DNA of 64,000 bases from Serratia rhizosphaerae (GCF_009817885.1 NZ_CP041764.1:3658001-3722000), one strand, 5' to 3'. Numbered from the stretch's first letter, positions 8,460-18,172 are shown. The notes: generated by a model not told the origin, from the letters alone. Program-made: numbers and translations.

Positions 8460-9782
8460 ATGATGCGCGGCAGACTGTTCTGGAAAATCCTGCTGGGTTA
8501 TTGGCTGATTTTTATCATCATGATGCAGGTACTGTGGATCTCTTTTGCCGTTTACGGCAACCGGGAGCCGCCGGAGAATGCGCTGGCCCGCCGTTTGGTC
8601 AATATGCAGATTACTTCAGCGGTGTCGATGCTGCAAAGCGGCGGCATGCCGGCGCTGAACGCGATGATTGCCGACTGGCCGGTGGAAGATCGGCGTTTTC
8701 TGCATGTGACGCCGGCGTCGCAGCCGCCGGTTGGGCAAACATCGCCGCTGGTTGAATCGGGGCGGATGCCGAAAAAAATCGTGGAGTGGGTGCGCGGCGC
8801 CGACCGGCAGGGCTATCTGCTGAGTTATGACGTGGAAAGCTTACGCGCCCAATACCGGATGAACCGGCGCTGGCATCTGTTCCATATCCCGGAGCCGATG
8901 CTATGGATCGGCGGGGTTGGCGGTTTGCTGTTTAGCGCACTGCTGGCCTGGAACCTGACACGACCGATGCGCCAGCTGCGCGGCGGGTTTGACCGTCTGG
9001 CGCAGGGCGATTTGGCGATCCGTCTGTTCCCCTCGATGCGGCGGCGTCACGATGAACTGTCGGAGGTGGCGCGCGATTTTGACTTGATGGCGGAACGGCT
9101 GGAAGTGCTGGTCAGCGCGCGTGAAGAACTGCTGCACGATGTGTCGCATGAGCTACGCTCGCCGCTGGCCAGGCTGCAGCTGGCCATCGGTCTGGCGCGG
9201 CAGAACCCGGATAACGTAGAGAATTCGCTGCAGCGCATCGAGCATGAAACCGGGCGGTTGGATAAGATGATCGGTGAACTGCTGGCGCTGTCGCGCGCCG
9301 AGAACGGCAACCAGACAGGCGAAGAGTATTTCGATCTGTACGGTCTGGTGGCGGCGGTGGTGAATGATGCGCGCTATGAAGCGCAGGTGCCGGGCGTGGA
9401 GATTGTGCTGCAGGCCGATGCCGAACAGGAGTACACGGTGAAGGGCAACGCCGAGCTGATGCGTCGGGCGCTCGACAACGTGGTGCGCAATGCGCTGCGT
9501 TTTTCCGGCAGCGGACAGCGGGTTACGGTGGCGTTAAAGCGTGCGGAGCAGCAGTTCCATATCGTGGTGAGCGATCAGGGGCCGGGCGTGGAGGAATCCA
9601 AACTGTCCAGCATTTTTGACCCCTTTGTGCGGGTAAACTCGCCTAAATCGGGCAAGGGCTACGGTTTGGGTCTGGCGATTACCCGCAAGGTGCTGCTGGC
9701 GCACGGCGGTCAGGCCGAGGCGCGTAACGGCGAGCGGGGCGGGCTGGTGATCACCCTGAAGGTGCCCGGCTGGCAGGCATAA
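8460..9782 (+). CDS. Sensor histidine kinase, CpxA-like
   Basis: This 440-residue inner-membrane kinase has transmembrane helices at about residues 9-30 and 147-165. A periplasmic sensor loop of about 115 residues lies between them. A HAMP linker, a HisKA domain with phosphoacceptor His230 (Asp-Val-Ser-His-Glu-Leu-Arg) and a HATPase domain follow, with the G-boxes Asp-Gln-Gly-Pro-Gly and Gly-Tyr-Gly-Leu-Gly. The H-box is CpxA-like, but the sensor loop is its own. It is paired with the regulator just upstream, and a strong bidirectional terminator follows. Confidence 0.88.
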   Translation: MMRGRLFWKILLGYWLIFIIMMQVLWISFAVYGNREPPENALARRLVNMQITSAVSMLQSGGMPALNAMIADWPVEDRRFLHVTPASQPPVGQTSPLVESGRMPKKIVEWVRGADRQGYLLSYDVESLRAQYRMNRRWHLFHIPEPMLWIGGVGGLLFSALLAWNLTRPMRQLRGGFDRLAQGDLAIRLFPSMRRRHDELSEVARDFDLMAERLEVLVSAREELLHDVSHELRSPLARLQLAIGLARQNPDNVENSLQRIEHETGRLDKMIGELLALSRAENGNQTGEEYFDLYGLVAAVVNDARYEAQVPGVEIVLQADAEQEYTVKGNAELMRRALDNVVRNALRFSGSGQRVTVALKRAEQQFHIVVSDQGPGVEESKLSSIFDPFVRVNSPKSGKGYGLGLAITRKVLLAHGGQAEARNGERGGLVITLKVPGWQA

Positions 9783-9810
9783 AAAAACGGCGCCGATGGG
9801 CGCCGTTTTT
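9783..9810. terminator. Bidirectional terminator between kinase gene and crr
   Basis: An 8-bp stem (ACGGCGCC with GGCGCCGT) around the loop GATG has A-runs on the left and T-runs on the right. It can therefore end transcripts from both the kinase gene (plus) and crr (minus). Confidence 0.9.
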
Positions 9811-9823
9811 ATCTCATTCGCAA

Positions 9824-10333
9824 TTACTTCTTGATGCGGATGATCGGGGTCTCGCCCACGGTGACGCTGCCGGACAGTTTGATCAGCTCTTTGATCTCGT
9901 CCATGTTGGAGATAACCACCGGCGTCAGGGTAGACTTGGCTTTCTCTTCCAGCAGAGGCAGGTTGAACTCGATAACCACATCGCCTTTCTTGACGCGCTG
10001 GCCTTCTTCGGCAATGCGTTTGAAACCTTCGCCTTTCAGTTCTACGGTATCGATGCCGAAGTGCACGAACAGCTCAATGCCGCTGTCGGATTCGATAGAG
10101 AAAGCGTGGTTGGTTTCGAAAATTTTACCGATAGTGCCGTCAACCGGAGCAACCATTTTGTTGCCGGCAGGTTTGATGGCAATACCGTCGCCGACGATCT
10201 TTTCAGCGAATACTACATCAGGCACATCTTCGATGTTGACGATTTCGCCAGAAAGCGGAGCGACGATCTCGATAGTGCCCGTGTCTTTCTTGTCATCTGA
10301 AACCAGAGATTTCAACTTATCGAACAAACCCAT
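9824..10333 (-). CDS. crr: PTS glucose-specific EIIA (Crr)
   Basis: This 169-residue soluble phosphocarrier takes phosphate from HPr and passes it to glucose-type EIIB domains. It also controls adenylate cyclase and inducer exclusion. The active His91 (Phe-Val-His-Phe-Gly) and supporting His76 are both present, and the length equals that of E. coli EIIA-Glc. It is the last gene of ptsH-ptsI-crr, with a 49-base gap after ptsI. Confidence 0.98.
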   Translation of the reverse strand: MGLFDKLKSLVSDDKKDTGTIEIVAPLSGEIVNIEDVPDVVFAEKIVGDGIAIKPAGNKMVAPVDGTIGKIFETNHAFSIESDSGIELFVHFGIDTVELKGEGFKRIAEEGQRVKKGDVVIEFNLPLLEEKAKSTLTPVVISNMDEIKELIKLSGSVTVGETPIIRIKK

Positions 10334-10382
10334 GATCTTCTCCTAAGCATTTAATTGGGCGGCGTTCCAGTGTCGTGGAAGT

Positions 10383-12110
10383 TTAGCAGAGTGTCTTCTC
10401 TTCGATGAACTTATTCACGCAGTTCATCAGATCTTGCGCCGTTGGCTGTGCCAACGCCTGCGCTGCCAACGCCTTCACATCTTCGAAATTGGTATTACGA
10501 ATAATTTTCTTGATGCGCGGGATTGAAATCGCACTCATGCTGAACTCATCCAGCCCCATGCCCAATAACAACAGTGTAGCACGTTCATCACCAGCCAGTT
10601 CACCGCACATGCCGGTCCACTTGCCTTCTGCGTGAGATGCGTCAATAACCTGTTTGATCAGGCCAAGCACTGATGGGGACATCGGGTTATAGAGATGAGA
10701 AATCAGCTCGTTGCCGCGATCTACCGCCAGAGTATACTGGGTTAGATCGTTTGTCCCAATACTAAAGAAGTCGACTTCTTTCGCCAGGTGGTGAGCAATC
10801 ACCGCCGCGGCCGGGGTTTCGACCATCACGCCGACCTCGATGGTTTCGTCGAACGCCTTGCCTTCTTCACGCAGCTGCGCCTTCAGCGTCTCCAGTTCGC
10901 CCTTCAGATCGCGTACTTCTTCCACGGAGATAATCATCGGGAACATAATGCGCAGTTTACCGAAGGCGGAGGCGCGCAGAATGGCGCGCAGCTGTGCGTG
11001 CAGAATTTCCCGACGGTCCATGGCGATACGAATCGCGCGCCAGCCGAGGAACGGGTTCTCTTCTTTCGGCAGGTTCATGTACGGCAGGTCTTTATCGCCG
11101 CCGATGTCCATGGTGCGGACGATGACCGCCTGTGCGCCCATGGCTTCCGCAACGGCTTTATACGCCTGGAACTGCTCTTCTTCGGTCGGCAGCGCGTCGC
11201 GGTCCATGAACAGGAATTCGGTACGATACAGGCCCACGCCTTCCGCGCCGTTGCGTTCAGCGCCGGCGACGTCGCGCACGGTGCCGATGTTGGCGCAGAC
11301 CTCAACCTGATGGCCGTCCAGCGTGATCGCCGGCAGGTCCTTCAGTTTGGCCAGATCGTTTTTCTCGGTGATATACAGGTTTTGCGCGGCTTTCAGCTCG
11401 TCGATCACGTCCGCGGTCGGGTTAACGTAAATCTTGTTGTTGACCGCGTCCAGAATCAAATAGTCGCCGTTTTTCACCTGCTTGGTCACGTCGGTGGTGC
11501 CGACGATGGCCGGCAGCTCCAGTGAGCGCGCCATAATCGAGGTGTGAGAGGTGCGGCCGCCGAGATCGGTAATAAAGCCCAGCACCTTGTCCAGGTTGAG
11601 CTGCGCGGTCTCGGAAGGCGTCAGGTCGGCGGCGACCAGAATCACTTCATCCTGGATGGAGCCCAAATCGACGATCGGCATCCCCAGAATGTTTTTCAGC
11701 AGACGCTTACCGATGTCACGTACGTCGGCGGCGCGTTCTTTCAGGTATTCGTCGTCCAGCTCTTCCAGCGCCTTCGCCTGGCCTTCGATCACGGTATAGG
11801 CGGCGGCGTCGGCGGAAGCCAGTTCATCTTTGATTAGGGCTATGATTTCCTGCTCAAGCTCTTCATCTTCCAGCAACATGATGTGGCCTTCGAAGATGGC
11901 TTCTTTCTCTTCACCGAAGGTTTCGCCGGCTTTGGTCTTGATGGCTTCCAGCTGCTCCGATGCTTTGGCGCGGCCTGCCAGGAAACGTGCAACTTCCTGC
12001 TCCACAAGGTCTGCGGAGATTTTCTTCCGGTTGATGACAATTTCATCTTCTTTCAGCAGGAGAGCCTTACCAAAAGCGATGCCCGGTGATACTAAAATGC
12101 CTGAAATCAT
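10383..12110 (-). CDS. ptsI: PTS enzyme I
   Basis: This 575-residue cytoplasmic enzyme phosphorylates HPr using phosphoenolpyruvate. The phosphoacceptor His189 is in Gly-Gly-Arg-Thr-Ser-His-Thr-Ser. The C-terminal PEP-binding barrel has Arg-Thr-Glu-Phe-Leu-Phe and a Cys in Gly-Met-Cys-Gly-Glu-Leu. Start and length match E. coli enzyme I. It lies 46 bases after ptsH in the operon. Confidence 0.98.
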   Translation of the reverse strand: MISGILVSPGIAFGKALLLKEDEIVINRKKISADLVEQEVARFLAGRAKASEQLEAIKTKAGETFGEEKEAIFEGHIMLLEDEELEQEIIALIKDELASADAAAYTVIEGQAKALEELDDEYLKERAADVRDIGKRLLKNILGMPIVDLGSIQDEVILVAADLTPSETAQLNLDKVLGFITDLGGRTSHTSIMARSLELPAIVGTTDVTKQVKNGDYLILDAVNNKIYVNPTADVIDELKAAQNLYITEKNDLAKLKDLPAITLDGHQVEVCANIGTVRDVAGAERNGAEGVGLYRTEFLFMDRDALPTEEEQFQAYKAVAEAMGAQAVIVRTMDIGGDKDLPYMNLPKEENPFLGWRAIRIAMDRREILHAQLRAILRASAFGKLRIMFPMIISVEEVRDLKGELETLKAQLREEGKAFDETIEVGVMVETPAAAVIAHHLAKEVDFFSIGTNDLTQYTLAVDRGNELISHLYNPMSPSVLGLIKQVIDASHAEGKWTGMCGELAGDERATLLLLGMGLDEFSMSAISIPRIKKIIRNTNFEDVKALAAQALAQPTAQDLMNCVNKFIEEKTLC

Positions 12111-12156
12111 AACCCTACCTTACTCTTGACTGGTGTTAACTAAAAAGACGGGCCGA

Positions 12157-12414
12157 TTACTCAAGCTCTGCCATCAGTTTAACCAAGTGCTCAACGGCTT
12201 TCTGCTCGTCTTCGCCTTCAGCAGAAATGGTTACTACGGTCCCTTGGGTCAGGCCCAGAGTTTGCAGCTTGAACAGGCTTTTGGCGCTGGCGCTTTTGCC
12301 GTTGGAGGTCACGGTGATTTCAGACGTGAAGCCTTTAGCTTCTTTAACGAACTGAGCGGCTGGGCGGGTATGCAGACCATTCGGAGCGGTAATAGTAACT
12401 TCTTGCTGGAACAT
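12157..12414 (-). CDS. ptsH: PTS phosphocarrier HPr
   Basis: This 85-residue HPr relays phosphate from enzyme I to sugar-specific EIIA domains. Phosphoacceptor His15 is in Asn-Gly-Leu-His-Thr-Arg-Pro, and the second signature Ser46 region (Lys-Ser-Leu-Phe-Lys-Leu) is intact. It is the first gene of the pts operon. The leader upstream is long and gene-free. Confidence 0.98.
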
Positions 12415-12500
12415 TGATGTTTCCCCAACTTATTGGATGAATATTGTGGAGCTAAAGTTTAGCCTAGCGGGGCGACTTTAGCTTGTCCGTTTAGCGCCTG

Positions 12501-12632
12501 ACTATGGTACAGGGGCGAGGTTTGATGCAACAGAAAACGACGCTTTACCCCGCCCAGATCAAAAAAACCGTACCGGCGGGCCGTCGTTTCAATCCGCTCC
12601 CCATTATGCCGTGTTTTACGCCGCGGCGACAA
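12501..12632 (-). promoter_or_regulatory. ptsH upstream region with two promoter-like pairs
   Basis: The 402 bases between ptsH and cysK hold no gene. On the minus strand I see TTGCAT (12525-12530) with CATAGT (12501-12506), and TTGTCG (12627-12632) with CATAAT (12603-12608). Both have 18-base spacers. E. coli ptsH also has several promoters, some CRP-dependent. I found no clear CRP palindrome here. The rest of the gap contains only the cysK terminator. Confidence 0.4.
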
Positions 12633-12766
12633 ACGCGTAAATCGATTCAGCGCAAATCAGAGGCGGGAGGCGATTAATTTTGTGCATCGAAATAATGGAA
12701 GGGTTAAATACTAGAGCTAAGGGGTAAAATCAATCTTTGGCGGGTATAAACTTTGATCCAGCCCAC

Positions 12767-12794
12767 AAAAAAGCACCCCGTGAGGTGCTTTTTT
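12767..12794 (-). terminator. cysK terminator
   Basis: AAAAAAGCACC pairs with GGTGCTTTTTT around the loop CCGTGA, 23 bases after the cysK stop. In the minus direction the stem is followed by a T-run. Confidence 0.92.
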
Positions 12795-12816
12795 AGCTTT
12801 TTGTGCACAGCCTGAA

Positions 12817-13785
12817 TTATTGCTGTAATTCCTGCTCGGTGAACAGATCGGCAAACAGCGCGGTGCTCAGGTAGCGCTCGCCGGAAGAGGGCAGAATCAC
12901 CACTATAGTCTTGTCGGCGAACGCCGGCTCCTGGCTCAGTTTGACGGCGGCTTCCACCGCGGCGCCGGAGGAGATGCCGGCCAGAATGCCTTCTTCTTCC
13001 ATCAGACGGCGCGCCATGTTAATGGCTTCGTCATTGGTGATTTGCACCACGCGGTCGACCTGATCCAGATCGAGGTTGCCCGGAATAAAGCCGGCGCCGA
13101 TGCCCTGAATCTTGTGCGGGCCGGGCTTGAGCTCTTCGCCCGCCAGCGCCTGGGAGATCACCGGCGAGTCGGTCGGCTCAACGGCCACGGTGGTAACGGC
13201 CTTGCCCTTGGCGTTCTTCAGATAACGGCTGACGCCGGTCAGGGTGCCGCCGGTGCCGACGCCGGAGATAAATACGTCCACGTCGCCGTCGGTATCTTCC
13301 CAGATTTCCGGGCCGGTGGTCTTTTCATGAATTTCCGGGTTCGCCGGGTTGCTGAACTGCTGCAGAATAATATAGCGATCCGGATCGGTGGCGACGATTT
13401 CTTCCGCTTTGGCGATGGCGCCCTTCATCCCTTTGGCGCCTTCGGTCAGCACCAGATTGGCGCCCAGCGCTTTCAGCAGCTTGCGACGTTCGATGCTCAT
13501 GGTTTCCGGCATGGTCAGCGTCAGTTTATAACCACGCGCCGCTGCCACGTAGGCCAGCGCGATGCCGGTGTTGCCGCTGGTCGGTTCAACCAGTTCTTTG
13601 CCCGGCGTCAGGATGCCGCGTTTTTCCGCGTCCCAAATCATATTGGCGCCGATGCGGCATTTAACGCTAAAGCTTGGGTTGCGGGATTCGACCTTGGCGA
13701 GGATGCGCCCGTTACCGATGCGGTTCAGACGAACCAGCGGCGTATGGCCGATTGTTAATGAGTTGTCTTCATATATCTTGCTCAT
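12817..13785 (-). CDS. cysK: Cysteine synthase A (O-acetylserine sulfhydrylase A)
   Basis: This 322-residue PLP enzyme forms cysteine from O-acetylserine and sulfide and associates with serine acetyltransferase. The PLP lysine is Lys42 in Phe-Ser-Val-Lys-Cys-Arg. The Pro-Thr-Ser-Gly-Asn-Thr-Gly loop binds the substrate carboxylate. The C-terminal region matches E. coli CysK. It has its own terminator and an AT-rich upstream region. With cysM in the same window, both isozymes are present. Confidence 0.97.
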   Translation of the reverse strand: MSKIYEDNSLTIGHTPLVRLNRIGNGRILAKVESRNPSFSVKCRIGANMIWDAEKRGILTPGKELVEPTSGNTGIALAYVAAARGYKLTLTMPETMSIERRKLLKALGANLVLTEGAKGMKGAIAKAEEIVATDPDRYIILQQFSNPANPEIHEKTTGPEIWEDTDGDVDVFISGVGTGGTLTGVSRYLKNAKGKAVTTVAVEPTDSPVISQALAGEELKPGPHKIQGIGAGFIPGNLDLDQVDRVVQITNDEAINMARRLMEEEGILAGISSGAAVEAAVKLSQEPAFADKTIVVILPSSGERYLSTALFADLFTEQELQQ

Positions 13786-13888
13786 AGCCCGTCCTTTAAC
13801 TCTATGAATAATGTAGGGAACCTCGAAAGCATACGCTAACGTTCCCGGCAGGGAAGTAAGGAATTGGTATATTGATATGTTATTAGAG

Positions 13889-13917
13889 AATATGTGCCAG
13901 AAGGGTTATTTTTTCAA
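13889..13917 (-). promoter_or_regulatory. Candidate cysK promoter
   Basis: On the minus strand TTGAAA (13912-13917) and CATATT (13889-13894) are separated by exactly 17 bases. They lie about 100 bases upstream of cysK in an AT-rich stretch suitable for CysB binding. The remainder of the 292-base cysK-cysZ gap shows nothing else I can name. Confidence 0.45.
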
Positions 13918-14077
13918 ATTATATGTAAATTCAAGTAATTATTAGTGTTTGGCGCACTTGTTCGGCGAAGGATTTGTCAGCAGCGCTGCTGCTGTGCGGT
14001 TATAAGGCGCGATTGCGACGGCGGGAAACGATGACCAACAGCTCTGCAAGCAGGGCCGTTGGTCAGGGGAGGGGGGA

Positions 14078-14839
14078 TTAATGTGCGACGAACCGATGGC
14101 GGTAGCGGTCAACCCACATCGCCGTGGCGCCGCATACCGCCACCGGCAGGATCACCAGGTTAAGGATCGGGATCAGGGTAAACAGGCTGACCAGCGCGCC
14201 GAACTGCAGGTTATGCACCTTATTCTGCCGCAGGGCGCGGCGCATATCGGCAAAGCTGACCTTATGGTTGTCGAACGGGTAGTCGCAGTACTGAATCGCC
14301 AGCATCCAGGCGCTGAACAGGAACCACAGTACCGGCGCCACCGTCTGGCCGACGACCGGCACAAAATACAGCAGAAACAGCACCAGCGCGCGCGGCAGGT
14401 AGTACGCCAACTTACGCCATTCACGCGCCATAATGCGCGGCACGTCTTTGACCAGGCCGACCATGCCGCTGTCCGGCAGCGGTTTGCCGGTCAGTTGGCC
14501 TTCCAGCTGTTCAGCCAGCAGGCCGCAGAACGGCGCGGCGATCAGGTTGGTGATGGTGCTGAACAGATAGCCGGCCACCAGCACCACGGAGATGACGGTG
14601 ATCGGCCACAGCAGGTAGCTGAGCCACTGTAGCCAGTCCGGCACGTGCGCCATCATTTGCGGGATCCAGCCGCCGAGCTTGCTGAAGAGCCACCAGAAGG
14701 CGGAACCCATCAGCAGCACGTTGACCAGTAACGGCAGCACCACGTAGCGTTTAATGCCGGGACGTGAAATCAGGCGCCAGCCTTCAGCAAAGTAATGCAT
14801 GCCGCTGGCGGAGGAGGAAGTTTGCTGCGAATAAGACAT
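14078..14839 (-). CDS. cysZ: Sulfate transporter CysZ
   Basis: This 253-residue inner-membrane protein transports sulfate to the assimilation pathway and is the typical neighbour of cysK. Hydrophobic spans are at about residues 33-55, 75-98 and 145-175, with a further pair near 210-240. It is divergent from zipA, as in E. coli. The 223-base region between them is AT-rich near cysZ, with no promoter I can single out. Confidence 0.95.
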   Translation of the reverse strand: MSYSQQTSSSASGMHYFAEGWRLISRPGIKRYVVLPLLVNVLLMGSAFWWLFSKLGGWIPQMMAHVPDWLQWLSYLLWPITVISVVLVAGYLFSTITNLIAAPFCGLLAEQLEGQLTGKPLPDSGMVGLVKDVPRIMAREWRKLAYYLPRALVLFLLYFVPVVGQTVAPVLWFLFSAWMLAIQYCDYPFDNHKVSFADMRRALRQNKVHNLQFGALVSLFTLIPILNLVILPVAVCGATAMWVDRYRHRFVAH

Positions 14840-15062
14840 ATCTTAAGTTATCTCGTTAACAGAACGGGCAAGCTGGCTATCATATAGGGATGATTTTCCG
14901 CTGACTAGCGTGTTGTTGGCTGAAAAAAAAGCAAAAAAGGCAGAATTATCATCTTTATTAGCATAAAGTTCAGCACGGACTTGCACTTGTCTGCACAGGC
15001 AAATAGAGTTAAAGAGTGAATGTTTGCCGCGGTGGCAATGTATTGGAACAACAGAGATAGCA

Positions 15063-16073
15063 ATGATGCAGGATTTGCGTCTGATATTAATCGTTGTTGG
15101 CGCGATCGCCATAATAGCGTTGTTATTACATGGTCTGTGGACCAGCCGTAAGGAACGCTCGTCCCTTTTCCGCGATCGCCCAGCCAAGCGTTCTAAAAAA
15201 GAACGTGAACCAACTTCTGACGACGACTTCGATGACGGCGTGGGAGAAGTGCGTGTGCGCTCCGCCCATCCGCACGATGAGCCGTCGTTCGGTGATTTCG
15301 ATGCCGCTCGCGAAGAACCGGTAGCTGCGTCGAAGTCCGCTCCGGCGGCTGAGCCGGTGCCGCGCGAGGTGCAGCCGGCAGCACATCAGCCCGCGCCGCT
15401 GTCTCAGCGTCCGGACTACGATGATGTGCTGCTGGACGACTACGCGCCGGAAGCGAAACCCGTTGAGAAACCGGCCGAAGAACAGCCTGCGCCGCGCCGA
15501 GAGCCGCGCGTCGACGACCTGCCGCCGGCAGAGCCAGAGCCTGCGTTTGAACAGGAAGCAGCGCCTGCGCCGCAGCCTGAAAGCAAACCGGCCGAACCCG
15601 AGCCTGTAGCGGAGCCCGCACCGGCTCAGCCGGCGCCGGAGCCTGCCAAGCGCAAGGAAACCGTACTGGTGCTGCACGTTGCGGCGCATCAGGGCGGCGT
15701 TATCGGCGGCGAAGTCTTGCTGCAGAGCGTGCTGCAGTCCGGCTTCCAGTTCGGCGAAATGGGCATTTTCCATCGCCATATCAGCCCGGCCGGCAGCGGC
15801 CCGGTGCTGTTCAGCCTGGCGAACATGGTGAAACCCGGCTCTTTCGACCCGGATTCAATGTCTGATTTCTCCACGCCGGGCGTGTCCATGTTTATGATGG
15901 TGCCGTCCTACGGCGATGCCAATCAGAACTTCAAGCTGATGCTGCAGTCGGCGCAGCGCATCGCTGACGACGTTGGCGGCGTGGTGCTGGATGACGAGCG
16001 TCGCATGATGACGCCGCAAAAGCTGGAAAGTTATAAAGCGCGCATCCGTGAAGTGTTGGAAAACAACGCCTGA
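15063..16073 (+). CDS. zipA: Cell division protein ZipA
   Basis: This 336-residue protein anchors FtsZ to the inner membrane. The N-terminal transmembrane helix is at about residues 5-25, followed by a charged stretch. A Pro/Ala/Glu-rich linker spans about 60-195, and the globular FtsZ-binding domain covers about 200-330. An upstream ATG at 15024 exists. I start at the double ATG at 15063 because the protein then begins Met-Met-Gln-Asp-Leu-Arg, as in E. coli. The linker is acidic and proline-rich rather than glutamine-rich as in E. coli. Confidence 0.95.
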   Translation: MMQDLRLILIVVGAIAIIALLLHGLWTSRKERSSLFRDRPAKRSKKEREPTSDDDFDDGVGEVRVRSAHPHDEPSFGDFDAAREEPVAASKSAPAAEPVPREVQPAAHQPAPLSQRPDYDDVLLDDYAPEAKPVEKPAEEQPAPRREPRVDDLPPAEPEPAFEQEAAPAPQPESKPAEPEPVAEPAPAQPAPEPAKRKETVLVLHVAAHQGGVIGGEVLLQSVLQSGFQFGEMGIFHRHISPAGSGPVLFSLANMVKPGSFDPDSMSDFSTPGVSMFMMVPSYGDANQNFKLMLQSAQRIADDVGGVVLDDERRMMTPQKLESYKARIREVLENNA

Positions 16074-16107
16074 CGGTTGCGATGCGCACTGAACATTACG
16101 TCTCCTG

Positions 16108-16133
16108 AAACCCCCACTCGTTGGGGGTTTTTT
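16108..16133 (+). terminator. zipA terminator
   Basis: AAACCCCC pairs with GGGGGTTT around the loop ACTCGTT and is followed by six T. It lies 34 bases after zipA and just before ligA. Confidence 0.9.
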
Positions 16134-16150
16134 ATCTCTGATGGTGAGCT

Positions 16151-18172
16151 ATGGCCACAACAATCGAAACAATCAATCAACTGCGAACCCAATTACGCCA
16201 TCATGAATACCAGTACCACGTGCTGGATGCGCCGGAAATTCCCGATGCGGAATATGACCGCCTGATGCGCGAGCTGCGCGAACTGGAAGAGGCGCACCCT
16301 GAGCTGGTCACCGCCGATTCGCCGACCCAGCGCGTCGGCGCCGCGCCGCTGTCGGCGTTTGAGCAGGTGCGCCATGAGGTGCCGATGCTGTCGCTGGACA
16401 ATGTGTTCGACGATGAGAGTTTCCTGGCGTTTTATAAGCGGGTGCAGGACCGGCTGAAAAGCAGCGAGGCGCTGAGTTTCTGCTGCGAGCTGAAGCTGGA
16501 CGGGCTGGCGGTCAGCCTGCTGTATGAAGACGGCGAGCTGGTGCGCGCCGCCACGCGCGGCGACGGCACCACCGGCGAGAACATCACCGCCAACGTGCGC
16601 ACCATCCGCGCCATTCCGCTGCGTCTGACCGGCGACAATATTCCGCGCCGGCTGGAAGTGCGTGGCGAAGTGTTTATGCCGCAGGCCGGCTTTGAAAAAA
16701 TGAATGAAGAGGCGCGCCGTAAGGACGGCAAGGTGTTCGCCAACCCGCGTAACGCCGCCGCCGGCTCGCTGCGTCAGCTGGACCCGCGCATTACTGCCAA
16801 ACGTCCGCTGACCTTCTTCTGCTACGGCGTCGGCCTGCTGGAAGGCGGCGAACTGCCGCGTAGCCATCGGCAGCGCCTGATGCAGTTTAAAGCCTGGGGG
16901 CTGCCGGTCAGCGATCGCGTCAGGCTGTGCAGCGGCAGCGACGAGGTGCTGGCCTTTTACCGCCAGGTTGAACAGGACCGCGGCGGGCTCGGGTTTGATA
17001 TCGACGGCGTGGTGGTGAAGATTGATGATATCGATCTGCAGGAACAGCTGGGGTTTGTCGCCCGCGCGCCGCGCTGGGCTACCGCCTTTAAATTCCCGGC
17101 GCAGGAGCAGATTACCCAGGTGCGCGAGGTCGAGTTTCAGGTCGGCCGCACCGGGGCGATTACGCCGGTGGCGCGTCTGGAGCCGGTGCTGGTGGCCGGC
17201 GTCACCGTCAGCAACGCTACGCTGCACAACGCCGATGAAATTGAACGGCTCGGGCTGCGCATCGGCGATACGGTGATCGTTCGTCGCGCCGGCGATGTGA
17301 TCCCGCAGGTGGTGGGCGTGGTGGAAGAGCGTCGTCCCCTCGATGCGCGCGAGGTGGTGTTCCCGCAGCACTGTCCGGTATGCGGCTCCGACGTTGAGCG
17401 GGTGGAAGGCGAAGCGGTCGCGCGCTGCACCGGCGGCTTAATTTGCGCGGCGCAGCGGAAAGAGGCGCTGAAGCACTTTGTCTCCCGCCGTGCGCTGGAC
17501 GTCGACGGCATGGGCGACAAGATCATCGAACAACTGGTGGAAAAAGAGTACGTTAAGGATCCCGCCGGTCTGTTCCGCCTGTCTGCCGGTCTGCTGACCG
17601 GGCTGGATCGCATGGGGCCGAAGTCGGCGCAGAATCTGGTCAATGCGCTGGAGAAATCCAAACAGACCACCTTTGCCCGCTTCCTGTATGCGCTGGGCAT
17701 CCGCGAGGTCGGCGAAGCCACGGCGGCCAACCTGGCGGCGCATTTCGGCTCGCTGGACGCGCTACGAGCGGCGGACGTCGAAGCGTTAAAACTGGTGCCG
17801 GAGGTGGGCGAAGTGGTGGCGAAGCACGTGGTCAACTTCTTTGCCGAAGCGCTGAATCAGCGGGTGATTGACGAACTGGTCAGCCCGCAGATCGGCATTA
17901 ACTGGCCGGCGCCGGTGGTGGTGGCGGCAGAAGAGATAGACAGCCCGTTTGCCGGTAAAACCGTGGTGCTGACCGGTTCGCTGAGTCAGCTGTCGCGTGA
18001 TGAAGCCAAAGATCGCCTGACGGCGCTGGGGGCGAAAGTGAGCGGCAGCGTATCGAAGAAAACCGATCTGGTGATCGCCGGCGAGGCCGCTGGTTCCAAG
18101 CTGGTTAAAGCACAGGAGCTGGGCATCGAGGTGATCGACGAAGCGGAAATGATCCGCCTGCTGGGTGACTGA
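16151..18172 (+). CDS. ligA: NAD-dependent DNA ligase
   Basis: This 673-residue ligase seals nicks in replication and repair using NAD. The adenylated lysine is Lys115 in Lys-Leu-Asp-Gly. The OB fold, the four-cysteine zinc finger (Cys-Pro-Val-Cys with two later Cys), the helix-hairpin-helix region and a C-terminal BRCT domain (about 595-673) follow in the standard order. Length matches E. coli LigA. Its TGA stop overlaps the ATG of ypeB by one base. Confidence 0.98.
   Translation: MATTIETINQLRTQLRHHEYQYHVLDAPEIPDAEYDRLMRELRELEEAHPELVTADSPTQRVGAAPLSAFEQVRHEVPMLSLDNVFDDESFLAFYKRVQDRLKSSEALSFCCELKLDGLAVSLLYEDGELVRAATRGDGTTGENITANVRTIRAIPLRLTGDNIPRRLEVRGEVFMPQAGFEKMNEEARRKDGKVFANPRNAAAGSLRQLDPRITAKRPLTFFCYGVGLLEGGELPRSHRQRLMQFKAWGLPVSDRVRLCSGSDEVLAFYRQVEQDRGGLGFDIDGVVVKIDDIDLQEQLGFVARAPRWATAFKFPAQEQITQVREVEFQVGRTGAITPVARLEPVLVAGVTVSNATLHNADEIERLGLRIGDTVIVRRAGDVIPQVVGVVEERRPLDAREVVFPQHCPVCGSDVERVEGEAVARCTGGLICAAQRKEALKHFVSRRALDVDGMGDKIIEQLVEKEYVKDPAGLFRLSAGLLTGLDRMGPKSAQNLVNALEKSKQTTFARFLYALGIREVGEATAANLAAHFGSLDALRAADVEALKLVPEVGEVVAKHVVNFFAEALNQRVIDELVSPQIGINWPAPVVVAAEEIDSPFAGKTVVLTGSLSQLSRDEAKDRLTALGAKVSGSVSKKTDLVIAGEAAGSKLVKAQELGIEVIDEAEMIRLLGD

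Noticed and set aside
15126..15779. Antisense ORF over zipA and similar minus-strand frames over gltX, ligA and cysA
   Set aside because: They are opposite well-supported genes, have no ribosome binding sites and encode Arg/His-rich low-complexity sequence.
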